DNA from: Thermoleophilia bacterium
GTDB taxonomy: Bacteria > Actinomycetota > Thermoleophilia > Gaiellales > JAICJC01
NCBI GenBank assembly: GCA_025934255.1
Contig: JAICYJ010000001.1
Coordinates: 108,425-172,424 of the forward strand
Length of the DNA: 64,000 nucleotides
Direction of reading: 5' to 3'
Below the pieces are notes generated by a model. The model searched no databases and was not told where the DNA came from. It worked only from the letters and a program-made list of their open reading frames with translations. Positions within the stretch are counted from its first letter, which is position 1. Each line of letters opens with the position of its first letter. Position numbers and translations under genes: made by a program. This document shows positions 7,945 to 16,554 of the stretch, one piece after another.

Positions 7945-9033
7945 TCAGGCGAAGATCACCTGAGGCGTGTGCGGGATCTCCCGCTCGCGCTGCAACAGCG
8001 GCGGCATCAGCACCCGCGTATCGCGCAGCCGCTGGCCGTTCTCGGCGGTGGCCATGTGCACCGTCCAGACGTCGTCCGGCCACAGCAGCCGCACGCTGCG
8101 CTCACGGGTGTCGTAGCGGGCCGTGTACACGGTGCCCCACGTGTGCTCGGCCGGGTCGCGCTGCACCGGCTCGCTCAGGAACACCTGCTCCAGCCGCTCG
8201 AGCGTCATCGCCGGGTCGGCCAGCGCATCGGCCAGCACCGCCTCCCGCGCCTCTGTCCCGGTCAGCGTCGCGTGCTCGGGCCACTCGGTGGCTCCCTGCC
8301 GGTTGCCGGCGCAGACCCCTCCGTGCTCGATCACCGGCGCCCGATCCGGCGCCACCCGCACCAGCGCCGCCTGGCCTGAGGCGTCAACCAGCGCGATGTT
8401 GTACGACAGGTTGACCGGCACCGCCGCCACGGCCTCGAGCGCCTGCGACACGTCCGCGCACTGCTCCAGCATGTAGCGCAGCAGCAGCGTCACCGCGAAG
8501 CCGCGGCCGACCGCGCGGCGCCCGCCGAAGGCCAGCGCCACCGCCAGGCCGTCCTCGTTGACGCCGTCCAGCGCGCCCCACAGGCAGTCGCTCATTGCCA
8601 TCGTGCGCCGGGTCGAGATGGTCGTCGTCAGCAGCGTCGTCTCGCACAGCGCCGGGGCATAGTCGTAGCTGCGCAGCAGCGACGGGTTGCCGTCCCGCGT
8701 CCAGGCCGCCAGCGAGCAGGCCGCCAGGAACGGCGGCGGGTCCCACAGCGACAGGAACCGCGCCTCCAGGTCGCCGCCGCCGACCAGCTCGACCAGTCCC
8801 TCGTAGGCGGGCACCAGCTCGGGGACGTGCGTGCGCACGGCGCGCAGGCAGCCGGCGTACGACGATCGCTCCTGCTCACCGTCGCGCAGGAACCAGCGCC
8901 GGTAGGCGGGCCACCACAGGTCGAACAGCTCGCGCAGCCGCTGGCCCGGTCGCTCCTCGACGACCGAGCGGAAGGTGACGGCCGTTGCGCGCGGCCCGTC
9001 GTCCTCCCCGCGGCGGGGCACATCGGCGCTCAT
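7945..9033 (-). CDS. C45-family autoproteolytic acyltransferase/amidohydrolase-like
   Basis: A 362-residue protein resembling the acyl-CoA:6-aminopenicillanate acyltransferase (peptidase C45) group of Ntn hydrolases. These self-cleave before a Cys that becomes the nucleophile. The candidate is the Cys in FLAACSLAAW (about residue 108), followed by the typical RDGNPSLLRSYDYAP and later DGVNEDGLAVALAFGG. Substrates of such enzymes are amides or thioesters. ATG 9033 is chosen because a minus-strand TACAAT ends 6 nt upstream; the longer frame would need a TTG. It shares a strand with the ATP-grasp gene, an intriguing ligase/acyltransferase pairing. Confidence 0.75.
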   Translation of the reverse strand: MSADVPRRGEDDGPRATAVTFRSVVEERPGQRLRELFDLWWPAYRRWFLRDGEQERSSYAGCLRAVRTHVPELVPAYEGLVELVGGGDLEARFLSLWDPPPFLAACSLAAWTRDGNPSLLRSYDYAPALCETTLLTTTISTRRTMAMSDCLWGALDGVNEDGLAVALAFGGRRAVGRGFAVTLLLRYMLEQCADVSQALEAVAAVPVNLSYNIALVDASGQAALVRVAPDRAPVIEHGGVCAGNRQGATEWPEHATLTGTEAREAVLADALADPAMTLERLEQVFLSEPVQRDPAEHTWGTVYTARYDTRERSVRLLWPDDVWTVHMATAENGQRLRDTRVLMPPLLQREREIPHTPQVIFA

Positions 9034-9039
9034 GCCCAC

Positions 9040-9045
9040 ATTGTA
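9040..9045 (-). promoter_or_regulatory. -10 element for C45-like gene
   Basis: TACAAT on the minus strand, 6 nt before the ATG at 9033; it decides the start. Confidence 0.5.
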
Positions 9046-9095
9046 CTTGCGCACCCGGCCGATCAACCCCTCGACGCGGTGACCGAAAGGCTCAC

Positions 9096-9101
9096 TAGCA
9101 T
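9096..9101 (+). promoter_or_regulatory. -10 element for amidase gene
   Basis: TAGCAT ends 6 nt before the ATG at 9108. It lies 50 bp from the divergent promoter of the C45-like gene. Confidence 0.5.
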
Positions 9102-9107
9102 GCGTCG

Positions 9108-10547
9108 ATGCGACTCGAGGAGTACGCCGCGCACGACGGTCTGGCGCTGGCCGAGCTCGTGCGGGAGGGGCAGGTGACGCCGGCCGAGCTGGCCCATCTG
9201 GCCGTGCGCGGTGCGGAGCGAACCGAGCCTCGCCTGGGCGCGATCACAGGGTTGTACGACGATGCGGTGGAGTCGGCCGAGGCCGCGGAGCCGGGCCCGT
9301 TCCACGGCGTCCCGGTGCTGCTGAAGGATCTGTTCCACGGCGACGCCGGGCGGCCCACCGAGGCCGGCAGCCGCCTGGCCGAGGGATGGGTGGCGCAGGT
9401 GCAGTCGGAGCTGGTGCGACGCGTGCGGGCCTGCGGCATGGTGCCGGTCGGCCGCGCCACCACCTCCGAGTTCGGGGTGATGGGCACGACCGAGACGATC
9501 GCCTGCGGCCCCACCAGCACCCCCTGGAGCGGCGACCACATGGCCGGCGGCTCGAGCGGCGGATCGGGCGCCGCGGTGGGCGCGGGAATCGTGCCGATCG
9601 CGACCGGCTCGGACGGTGGCGGCTCGATCAGGATACCGGCGTCCGCCTGCGGCGTGGTCGGCCTGAAGACCTCGCGAGGCCGTGTCACCTGGGCCCCGGC
9701 CGCGGGCGAGCCGCTGCTGGGCTGGGCCGTGCACCACGTGCTGACCAGGTCGCTGCGCGACACCGCGGCCTGCCTGGACGAGCTGGCCGCGCCGTACCCC
9801 GGCGAGCTCTTCACGCTGCCGGGGCCGCCCGACGGCGGCTGGCTCGACCAGCTGCGCCTGCAGCCGGGCCCGCTGCGCATCGCCGTCTGCTGGCAGCCGT
9901 GGTCCGGCGCGGAGGTGGTGGCCGAGATCCGGGCCGCCTGCGAGGCCACCGCGACGCTGTTGTCCGGCCTCGGGCACGAGCTGGTCGAGGCCTCGCCGCA
10001 GTTCTCGTGGGAACAGTTCCTGGACGCGATGACCGTGATCTGGTCGTCCACCACCGCCCAGACCGTCGACGGGTTCGCCCAGGCGGTCGGCCGTGAGCCG
10101 AGCCCCGACAACCTCGAGCTCCCCACCTTCCGGATGGTCGAGTTCGGCCGCGCGGTGAAGGTCGGCGAGCTGCTGAACGCGATCGACTCGGCGGGGTATG
10201 TGAGCCGGCAGGTGCGCGGCTTCTTCCAGGACTACGACCTGCTGCTGACCCCCACGCTGGGAGCGCTGCCCGCCAGGCTCGGCACCTACCGGCCGGACGA
10301 GGAGCTCGAACCGAAGCAGCTGTTCGGCTCGTGGGCGCACCTGGAGTCGTTCCTGCCGGTGTTCAACGCCTCCGGGCAGCCCGCCATCAGTCTGCCGTTG
10401 CACATGAGCGAGCAGGGAATGCCGATCGGGATGCAGCTGGTCGGCCGGGTCGGGGCGGAGGCCACGCTTTTGCGCGTCGCCGCCCAGCTGGAGCAGGCGC
10501 TGCCGTGGGCGGCGCGGGTGCCGCCCTTGCACGTGTCCGATGGCTAG
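9108..10547 (+). CDS. amidase (amidase signature family)
   Basis: A 479-residue enzyme of the amidase signature family, which hydrolyses amides with a Ser-cisSer-Lys triad. The catalytic Lys is in GVPVLLKDLF (about residue 72), the Gly/Ser-rich signature begins GGSSGGSGAAVGAG (about 146), and the nucleophile Ser lies in TGSDGGGSIRIPAS. The length fits the family. The substrate is not evident. The end overlaps the next gene by 8 bp, so the two are co-transcribed. Co-occurrence with a nitrile hydratase operon elsewhere in the window would suit a nitrile-to-amide-to-acid route, but that link is inference. Confidence 0.9.
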   Translation: MRLEEYAAHDGLALAELVREGQVTPAELAHLAVRGAERTEPRLGAITGLYDDAVESAEAAEPGPFHGVPVLLKDLFHGDAGRPTEAGSRLAEGWVAQVQSELVRRVRACGMVPVGRATTSEFGVMGTTETIACGPTSTPWSGDHMAGGSSGGSGAAVGAGIVPIATGSDGGGSIRIPASACGVVGLKTSRGRVTWAPAAGEPLLGWAVHHVLTRSLRDTAACLDELAAPYPGELFTLPGPPDGGWLDQLRLQPGPLRIAVCWQPWSGAEVVAEIRAACEATATLLSGLGHELVEASPQFSWEQFLDAMTVIWSSTTAQTVDGFAQAVGREPSPDNLELPTFRMVEFGRAVKVGELLNAIDSAGYVSRQVRGFFQDYDLLLTPTLGALPARLGTYRPDEELEPKQLFGSWAHLESFLPVFNASGQPAISLPLHMSEQGMPIGMQLVGRVGAEATLLRVAAQLEQALPWAARVPPLHVSDG

Positions 10548-11211
10548 CGGCGACCACAGCCGCCCGGTGGTGGTCGACCGTCGGGACACGCCGCGCGGCG
10601 AGCTGGTGCTGCGCCGCGCCGGCTCCCACCACGAGGTGATCGCGAACGGTACGTTCATGATGGACACGCGCGACGGCCGCTCGGAGCGGGCGCTGGTGCG
10701 CGAGGCGCTGGCCGGGCTGGCGGACGCCCGGCTGCTGCTGGGCGGGCTCGGCGTCGGCTTCTCGCTGGACGAGGCGCTGCGCGGAGACCGCGTCTCGGAC
10801 GTGGTCGTGATCGAGCTCGAGCCGGCCGTGGTCGAGTGGGCCGGCACCCACCTGCGGCGCCTCAACCGCCTCGGCGTGGACGACCACCGCGTGCGGCTGG
10901 TGGTGGGCGACCTGCGCCGGCAGCTGGGCCGGCTGGGGTGCGAGTTCGACGCTATCTGCCTCGATCTCGACAACGGGCCGGGCTGGCTGGTACACGAGAG
11001 CAACGCGGAGCTCTACAGCGACGACGGCCTCGAGTCGCTGGCGGGACTGCTGCGGCCGGGTGGCCGGCTGGCAGTGTGGGCGTCGGCGCCCGACCCGGAG
11101 TTCGAGCGCCGCCTGCGCGAGCGGTTCGCGGTGGTGCGCACCGTCACCGTCGATGTCGCCCGCGGCCCCGCCGACGTGATCTACGTGGCGTCGACAGCGA
11201 GCGCTGGCTAG
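10540..11211 (+). CDS. spermidine synthase-like methyltransferase-fold protein
   Basis: A 223-residue Rossmann-fold protein of the polyamine synthase/methyltransferase group. It has the N-terminal beta domain start (GELVLRRAGSHHEVIANGTFMMDT), the nucleotide-binding glycine loop LLLGGLGVGFSL, the acidic residue in VIELEPAVVEW and DAICLDLDNGP. The full spermidine synthase motifs are reduced, so the true substrate is uncertain. Its start overlaps the amidase. Its TAG stop is part of a CTAG palindrome that also serves as the stop of the convergent enolase-like gene. Confidence 0.75.
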   Translation: MASGDHSRPVVVDRRDTPRGELVLRRAGSHHEVIANGTFMMDTRDGRSERALVREALAGLADARLLLGGLGVGFSLDEALRGDRVSDVVVIELEPAVVEWAGTHLRRLNRLGVDDHRVRLVVGDLRRQLGRLGCEFDAICLDLDNGPGWLVHESNAELYSDDGLESLAGLLRPGGRLAVWASAPDPEFERRLRERFAVVRTVTVDVARGPADVIYVASTASAG

Positions 11212-12218
11212 CCGAAGCCGACGGCGGTTGACGCCGGCAGCGGGCTGCGCGGCAGGTCGTCGCGGGGCACGCCCAGGTTGTAGTCGGACGGCGCCACGTC
11301 GTTGGGCGTGTCCGGGTAGAACACGCTGGCCAGCGTCTGGATCTGCGAGCGTCCGCGGTCGAGCTCGAACTGGCCGCCGCCGTACATGCGGATGCCGCGT
11401 TGCTCGCAGGCCTCGATGCACTCCAGCAGGCGCCGCACGCTCCCGAAGCGCGACGGCTTGATGTTCATCCAGCGCGGATCCACCGGCAGCGCATCGACGT
11501 CGGCCAGCGAGTGGATGGGCGCGTCGAAGCTGAGGCGGTCGAGCGCGCCCGACAGCGCCTCGCGGCATGCGCCGTCCAGCGCGGCGTCCTCGATCACGGC
11601 GTCGGGGAAGCGGTCGGCCAGCATCCGGTAGAGCACCGGATCGGGAGCCACGTCCACGGGGGTGCCCGTGTAGTAGGCCTTGAAGTCGAGCACGCGCACG
11701 CGGCCGGAGGCGGCCAGCCTCTCGATCAGCGGCTCCTCCCACGTCGGCTCGGGGTCGAGCTTGAACTCGAGCCACGGGTCGAACTCGAGCCAGGGGCCGA
11801 TCTCTCCCCGCGTCGAGAGCACGAAGCGCACCGGCCGCGCGTCGCGCCCGGCCGCATCGGCCAGCGACCGCCCCGCCTGCTGCAGGCCCAGGTCGAGCGC
11901 CGCGCTCTCGAACGCCCAGCGGCGGTAGTCCCGGGACGCGTCCATCTCCGGCGGGGTGCCCGGGAACAGGTCGTGGGGGTCGATCAGCTGCGACAGCTCG
12001 TCCAGGCTGTGCCGCCCGGCCAGCGGCAGGTCGGCCGGGAAGCCGTCGTGGTCGGCGGCGGTGTAGGTGACGTCCTCGCCCACGCCCGTGTGACCGGCGC
12101 CCTCCATCACAACCAGCGTTGTCACGCGGGCGAACTCGCTCGAGACCTGTGTCTGGCGCCGCTCAAGCCGGTAGTGCTCGAGGTCGATCGGCAGATCGGC
12201 AAGGCGGTCGTAGAGCAC
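11208..12218 (-). CDS. enolase-superfamily protein (mandelate racemase/OSBS-like)
   Basis: A 336-residue protein with the two-domain enolase superfamily outline: an N-terminal capping region with GAGHTGVGEDVTY, and a barrel with RVLDFKAYYTG (general-base Lys region), AVIEDAALD and DPRWMNIKPSRFGS carrying candidate metal ligands and a second Lys, then YGGGQFELDRGRSQ near the end. Members abstract a proton alpha to a carboxylate. Spacing is atypical for known subfamilies and I cannot name the substrate. GTG start 6 nt after a minus-strand TATGCT. The stop shares CTAG with the convergent gene. Confidence 0.7.
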   Translation of the reverse strand: MLYDRLADLPIDLEHYRLERRQTQVSSEFARVTTLVVMEGAGHTGVGEDVTYTAADHDGFPADLPLAGRHSLDELSQLIDPHDLFPGTPPEMDASRDYRRWAFESAALDLGLQQAGRSLADAAGRDARPVRFVLSTRGEIGPWLEFDPWLEFKLDPEPTWEEPLIERLAASGRVRVLDFKAYYTGTPVDVAPDPVLYRMLADRFPDAVIEDAALDGACREALSGALDRLSFDAPIHSLADVDALPVDPRWMNIKPSRFGSVRRLLECIEACEQRGIRMYGGGQFELDRGRSQIQTLASVFYPDTPNDVAPSDYNLGVPRDDLPRSPLPASTAVGFG

Positions 12219-12224
12219 GCCGCC

Positions 12225-12230
12225 AGCATA
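12225..12230 (-). promoter_or_regulatory. -10 element for enolase-like gene
   Basis: TATGCT on the minus strand, ending 6 nt before the GTG at 12218. Confidence 0.45.
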
Positions 12231-12239
12231 GCCGCCGGC

Positions 12240-14036
12240 TCAGGCTGCGTTCGAGCTCTGCCGCCGGCGCGAGAGCCAGTCCGTTGCCTGCGCGGACGGC
12301 ATCGGCTGCGCCAGCACGAACCCCTGCACCTCGTCGCAGCCGGCCAGCCGCAGGCGCTCCCACACCGTCATGTCCTCGGCGCCCTCCGCGACGACCCGCA
12401 GGCCGAGGTTGTGGGCGAGGTCGACCACGGCGTGCACGATGGTGGCGTCATGCTCGTTGTCGGTCATGCCAAGCACGAACGAGCGGTCGATCTTGAGCGC
12501 ATGCACAGGCAGGTTCTTGAGGTAGGCGAGGCTCGAGTAACCGGCGCCGAAGTCGTCGATGGTGGTGGTCGGGCCGAGCTCGCCGATGCGCGTGACGATG
12601 GCGCGCGCGCGGGCCGGGTCGGCGGTCAGCACGCTCTCGGTGATCTCCACCTCGAGCAGCTCGGATGCCACCTTGGCCTCGTGCAGGGCCGCCTCGATCT
12701 CGTCCGGCAGCCGCACGTCGATCAGGTCGCGGGCCGAGAGGTTGACCGACACCGGCATCACGAGGCCCATGCGCTTCCAGTCGGCCACCTGGCGCAGCGC
12801 GGTCTTCAGCACCCACATCGAGAGCAGGTTGATCAACCCGCTGCGCTCGGCCAGCGGGATGAACTGGTCGGGGCTGATCATGCCGCGGTCGGGGTGCTTC
12901 CAGCGCACCAGCGCCTCGACACCGGAGATGTCCCCGGTGCGGAGGGTTGCTTTGGGCTGGTAGTAGAGACTCAGCTGGCCGCCCTCGATGGCACGGCGCA
13001 GGTCGGAGGCCAGCGCCAGCTTCTGTGAGTTGTCCGCCTCCTGCTCCCGGGTGTGCATCGCGATGCCGGTGTGGTTGCGCTTGGCCGCGTACATGGCGCT
13101 GTCGGCCCGCTGCAGCAACCCGTCGTAGTCGGCCGCGTGCAAGGGCGCCAGGGCGATGCCCATGCTGGCGTCGATCTCGAGCGTCATGCCGGAGACGAGG
13201 AACGGGCGGCGCAGCGACTCGCCGACGCGCATCGCCAGCTGCGCGGCCGTGACGGCGTCGGCCTGGCTGCGCAGGATTGCGAACTCGTCGCCTCCCAGCC
13301 GGGTGACCAGCGTGCTCTCGGTGGTGAACCCGGCCAGGCGCTCGCCGACCTGGCGCAGCAGCTGGTCGCCGGCGAAGTGCCCGAGCGTGTCGTTCACCTC
13401 CTTGAACTCGTTCAGATCCATCAGGATCAGCGCCATCGCGTCGCCGTTCAGTCGCATGATCAGGCGCTGGGCCTCCTCGCGCAGCAGCACCCGGTTGGGC
13501 AGCCCGGTGAGCGCGTCATGGCGGGCCAGGTACTCGGTGTCGAGCGCGGGCGTGGCCGGCAGGCGCGACGGCTTCCGGGGCTTGCGGGCCGGCAGCTGCG
13601 GGCGGCGCAGGTGCGGCAGCAGGCGGCCGATCGCGATCGCCATGGCGGCCGCAGCGGCCACCACCAGCAGCAGGCCCGCGATCAGCATCTCGAGGTGCGC
13701 GAGGCCGGACAGCGGCGGCTTCGTGCTCAGGCGCAGCGTCGCACCGCGGGGAAGCGCCACGGAGCCGCCGGAGCCGGAGACCTCGCCGACCCTCGTCACA
13801 TGCCCGCTGCGCACCCGCAGCTCGGCTCCCGTGATCGCCCCGGAGTCGACCGCCTGCGCCAGCACGAGCCGCGCCCCGGCCGTGTCCTTGTTGTTCAGCC
13901 GGCGGCCGATCTGCCGCAGGATCGACGCCCGCTGGGCCGTCGCCTGGCCGTTTCCGCCCATGTAGTAACCGGCCGCCGAGGCACCCGCGAGCAGGCCGCC
14001 GATCACCAACATGATGAGGAAGCGCCGTAACACCAT
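12240..14036 (-). CDS. membrane GGDEF-EAL protein (cyclic di-GMP turnover)
   Basis: A 598-residue protein. An N-terminal membrane helix (residues 3-25), a short extracytoplasmic domain to about 125, a second helix (LEMLIAGLLLVVAAAAAMAIAIG) and a basic proline-rich linker precede a GGDEF domain (RLGGDEFAIL intact, about residue 250) and an EAL domain (GVEALVRWKHP, EITESVL, DDFGAGYSSL, ALKIDRSFV). Both sites look intact, so it could make or degrade c-di-GMP, with the periplasmic part as sensor. ATG 14036 is the first codon consistent with the N-terminal helix. It is divergent from the D-threonine-aldolase-like gene with a 51-bp gap. Confidence 0.9.
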   Translation of the reverse strand: MVLRRFLIMLVIGGLLAGASAAGYYMGGNGQATAQRASILRQIGRRLNNKDTAGARLVLAQAVDSGAITGAELRVRSGHVTRVGEVSGSGGSVALPRGATLRLSTKPPLSGLAHLEMLIAGLLLVVAAAAAMAIAIGRLLPHLRRPQLPARKPRKPSRLPATPALDTEYLARHDALTGLPNRVLLREEAQRLIMRLNGDAMALILMDLNEFKEVNDTLGHFAGDQLLRQVGERLAGFTTESTLVTRLGGDEFAILRSQADAVTAAQLAMRVGESLRRPFLVSGMTLEIDASMGIALAPLHAADYDGLLQRADSAMYAAKRNHTGIAMHTREQEADNSQKLALASDLRRAIEGGQLSLYYQPKATLRTGDISGVEALVRWKHPDRGMISPDQFIPLAERSGLINLLSMWVLKTALRQVADWKRMGLVMPVSVNLSARDLIDVRLPDEIEAALHEAKVASELLEVEITESVLTADPARARAIVTRIGELGPTTTIDDFGAGYSSLAYLKNLPVHALKIDRSFVLGMTDNEHDATIVHAVVDLAHNLGLRVVAEGAEDMTVWERLRLAGCDEVQGFVLAQPMPSAQATDWLSRRRQSSNAA

Positions 14037-14075
14037 CGTGAGCGGGTATCTATCGGCGCTGCGGAACGGTGCCTG

Positions 14076-14081
14076 TAGGGT
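14076..14081 (+). promoter_or_regulatory. -10 element for D-threonine-aldolase-like gene
   Basis: TAGGGT ends 6 nt before the ATG at 14088. Confidence 0.5.
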
Positions 14082-14087
14082 TGATGG

Positions 14088-15164
14088 ATGGCGCCCGAGG
14101 AGCTGCAAACGCCGTGTCTGGTGGTCGATCTGGACCGTCTCGAGCGGAACCTGCGCAGCTGGCAGGACGCGGTGAACGCGCACGGGGTCCGTTTTCGGCC
14201 GCACATCAAGACCCACAAGACCCTCGAGATCGCCCGGATGCAGCTCGCGGCCGGCGCCGCCGGCATCACCACGGCCAAGGTCTCGGAGGCCGAGCTGTAC
14301 GTCGATGCCGGCTTCGACGACGTGGTCGTCGCTTACCCGGTGGTCGCTGAGCAGGCCTGCGCGCGGCTGGCGCGGCTGGCTGCCCGGGCGCGGGTCGCGG
14401 TGAACGTCGAGAACCACGCGGCGGCCGGGCGGCTGTCGAGCGCGGCCGTGGCCGAGGGCGCCGAGCTGGGCGTCTTCGTCGACCTCGACACCGGCCTCGG
14501 CCGCTGCGGCGTGCCCGCCGGCGAGCCTGCGCTGGTCGACGCGCTGGCCGACCGGGTGCGCGAGCTGCCGGGGCTGCGCCTGCGCGGCGTCACCAGCTAT
14601 CGGAGCATCGGCTATGCCGGCGGCGACGGCGACGCGGCCGCATCCGGCCGCGAGGAGGGCGAGACGGTGGTGGCGGCCGCGCGGCGGCTGGGCCTGGACG
14701 AGGCGGCGGCCGGCAGCACGCCCACCGGCCGTGCGGTTGCCGCGGTGCCGGGGGTGACCGAGGTGCGGGCCGGCACCTACGTGTTCAACGACCTGATGCA
14801 GTTGGGGAACGGCTCCGCCCAGCCGCGGGACGTGGCGCTGTGGATCCTGACCACGGTCATCAGCAGCAACCGCGAGGGGCGGGTGACGGTGGACGGCGGG
14901 TCGAAGACGTTCTCCGGCGACGTCGTGCTCGACGACGGCGGGCGCATGGTCGCTCGCAGCGTGGACGGGTCGATCGTGCTGGACGGGCTGACCGAGGAGC
15001 ACGGCGTCGGTCGCACCTCACGGCCGGTGGCGGTGGGCGAGCGGATCGCGTTTCATCCCGCCCACGTCTGCACCACGGTCAACCTCAGCGACCAGCTGTT
15101 CGCGGTGCGCGACGGCCGGGTCGAGGCGGTCTGGCCGGTGGCCGCGCGCGGCCGGCGAACGTAG
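14088..15164 (+). CDS. PLP-dependent D-threonine aldolase-like enzyme
   Basis: A 358-residue fold-type III PLP enzyme with an alanine-racemase N-terminal barrel. LQTPCLVVDLDRLERNL opens the domain, and the PLP lysine is in FRPHIKTHKTLEIA (about residue 45). The C-terminal segment FHPAHVCTTVNLSDQLF carries the His/Cys pair that binds the metal in D-threonine aldolase and D-serine dehydratase. It likely cleaves or dehydrates a D-beta-hydroxy amino acid. Leaderless start after TAGGGT. It ends 8 bp from the convergent molybdenum hydroxylase small subunit. Confidence 0.85.
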   Translation: MAPEELQTPCLVVDLDRLERNLRSWQDAVNAHGVRFRPHIKTHKTLEIARMQLAAGAAGITTAKVSEAELYVDAGFDDVVVAYPVVAEQACARLARLAARARVAVNVENHAAAGRLSSAAVAEGAELGVFVDLDTGLGRCGVPAGEPALVDALADRVRELPGLRLRGVTSYRSIGYAGGDGDAAASGREEGETVVAAARRLGLDEAAAGSTPTGRAVAAVPGVTEVRAGTYVFNDLMQLGNGSAQPRDVALWILTTVISSNREGRVTVDGGSKTFSGDVVLDDGGRMVARSVDGSIVLDGLTEEHGVGRTSRPVAVGERIAFHPAHVCTTVNLSDQLFAVRDGRVEAVWPVAARGRRT

Positions 15165-15172
15165 GTCGGACG

Positions 15173-15640
15173 TCAGCGCTGCTCGGCCACCGCCTGCACG
15201 GCGCGCACGATGCCCGAGTAGCCGGTGCAGCGGCAGAGGTTGCCGGAAAGCGCCAGCCGGATCTCGTCCTCGTCGGGCGACGGGTTGCGGTCGAGCAGCG
15301 CCTTGGCCGAGATCAGCATGCCGGGGGTGCAGAACCCGCACTGGACGCCGCCCTGGTCGAGGAAGGCCTGTTGCAGCGGGTGCAGGTCACCGTCCTCGCC
15401 GGCCAGGCCCTCGATGGTGACGATCTCGCGGCCGTCGGCCTGCAGCGCCAGGTACGAGCAGGAGTTGACCGGCTGGCCGTCCAGCAGCACCATGCAGGCC
15501 CCGCACTCGGAGTCGTCGCAGCCCTCCTTGGCTCCGGTCAGCCCCACCTCGCTGCGCAGCACCGACAGCAGGTTGCGGCCCGGCTCGATCGCGACCGGGT
15601 AGGCGCGGCCGTTAACCTTCAGGGTGGCGTCGTACCTCAT
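15173..15640 (-). CDS. molybdenum hydroxylase small subunit, [2Fe-2S]
   Basis: A 155-residue two-cluster ferredoxin-type subunit of the xanthine dehydrogenase/aldehyde oxidase family. The plant-type cluster Cys are in CDDSECGACMVLLDG and a downstream NSCSYLA, and the second cluster in VQCGFCTPGML and LCRCTGYSG. It passes electrons from the Mo centre to FAD. Its start overlaps the FAD subunit stop by 4 bp, so it is the last gene of the three-gene operon (large, FAD, FeS). Confidence 0.93.
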   Translation of the reverse strand: MRYDATLKVNGRAYPVAIEPGRNLLSVLRSEVGLTGAKEGCDDSECGACMVLLDGQPVNSCSYLALQADGREIVTIEGLAGEDGDLHPLQQAFLDQGGVQCGFCTPGMLISAKALLDRNPSPDEDEIRLALSGNLCRCTGYSGIVRAVQAVAEQR

Positions 15641-16554
15641 GCTGCTCCTCCGTTGACCGCACCGTGGAGGGCGGGGCTGGCTGGGATCGGGAACCGCCCG
15701 CCGCGGGCGCGGGTGATCGCGGTGCTGATCGCGCGCCGGGTGAGCACGGCCGCCATCGCCCGCCGGTATTGGGCCGAACCGCGCACGTCGGAGATCGGCC
15801 GCGAGGCGCCCGCCGCCGCATCCGCCGCCGCGTGCACGGCGGCGTCCGAGGCGTCGCTGCCGTTGAGCGCCTGCTCGGCCTCGGCCACGCGGTGGATGGT
15901 GGGCGCCAGAGCGGTGATTGCGATGCGCGCGTCGCGGACGGTGCCGCCGTCGAGCGTGACCACCGCGGTCGCGCCAACGATCGCGATCTCCATCTGGCGG
16001 CGGTACTCGAGCCGCGCGTAGCAGCTGCCGGTTCCGTCCTTCGGGGTGGGTATGGCCAGCTCGGTCAGCAGCTCACCCGGCTCGGCCACGGTGCGGCCGG
16101 GGCCGGTGAACAGGTCGGTCAGTGCCACCCGCCGGGTGCCCGACGCCGAGCGTAGCGTGGCGACCGCGTCGAAGCAGATCAGCGGGCCGCCGGTCTCCAT
16201 CGCCGGCGAGGCGTTCATGACGTTGCCGCCGATGGTGCCGGCGGTGCGGGTGGCATGGCTGCCCACGATCGCGGATGCGTCCGCCAGCGCGGTGAACAGC
16301 TCGCACGCGCTGCTCGAGGCGACGATGTCGGCGTGGGTGGCGAGCGCGCCCAGCACCAGGCCGCCCTCCTGCTCCCGGATCCCGCGCAGCTCGGACACGC
16401 GATGGATCGCGACCAGGGCGTCCGGCAGCGGCGCCTTGCCGCCGCGCGCGCCGACCACCAGGTCGGTGCCGCCCGCGATCGGTCGCGCGCCGGTGGCCAT
16501 CGCCTCCAGCGCCTCGTCGACCGAGGTGGCGGCCGTGTAGCTCTGCGCGCTCAT
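15637..16554 (-). CDS. molybdenum hydroxylase FAD-binding subunit
   Basis: A 305-residue medium subunit of the CoxM/xanthine dehydrogenase FAD family. The FAD-binding loops are GARPIAGGTDLVVGAR (about residue 23) and AGTIGGNVMNASPAMET (about 110), and the C-terminal CO-dehydrogenase flavoprotein domain begins near GSCYARLEYR. ATG at 16554 overlaps the large-subunit stop (ATGA). In the trimeric enzyme this subunit passes electrons to the external acceptor. Confidence 0.92.
   Translation of the reverse strand: MSAQSYTAATSVDEALEAMATGARPIAGGTDLVVGARGGKAPLPDALVAIHRVSELRGIREQEGGLVLGALATHADIVASSSACELFTALADASAIVGSHATRTAGTIGGNVMNASPAMETGGPLICFDAVATLRSASGTRRVALTDLFTGPGRTVAEPGELLTELAIPTPKDGTGSCYARLEYRRQMEIAIVGATAVVTLDGGTVRDARIAITALAPTIHRVAEAEQALNGSDASDAAVHAAADAAAGASRPISDVRGSAQYRRAMAAVLTRRAISTAITRARGGRFPIPASPALHGAVNGGAA

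Noticed and set aside
11400..13028. Open frame of more than 500 codons opposite the enolase-like and GGDEF-EAL genes
   Set aside because: It spans the gap between two real genes and has no domain; both real genes on the other strand have intact motifs.
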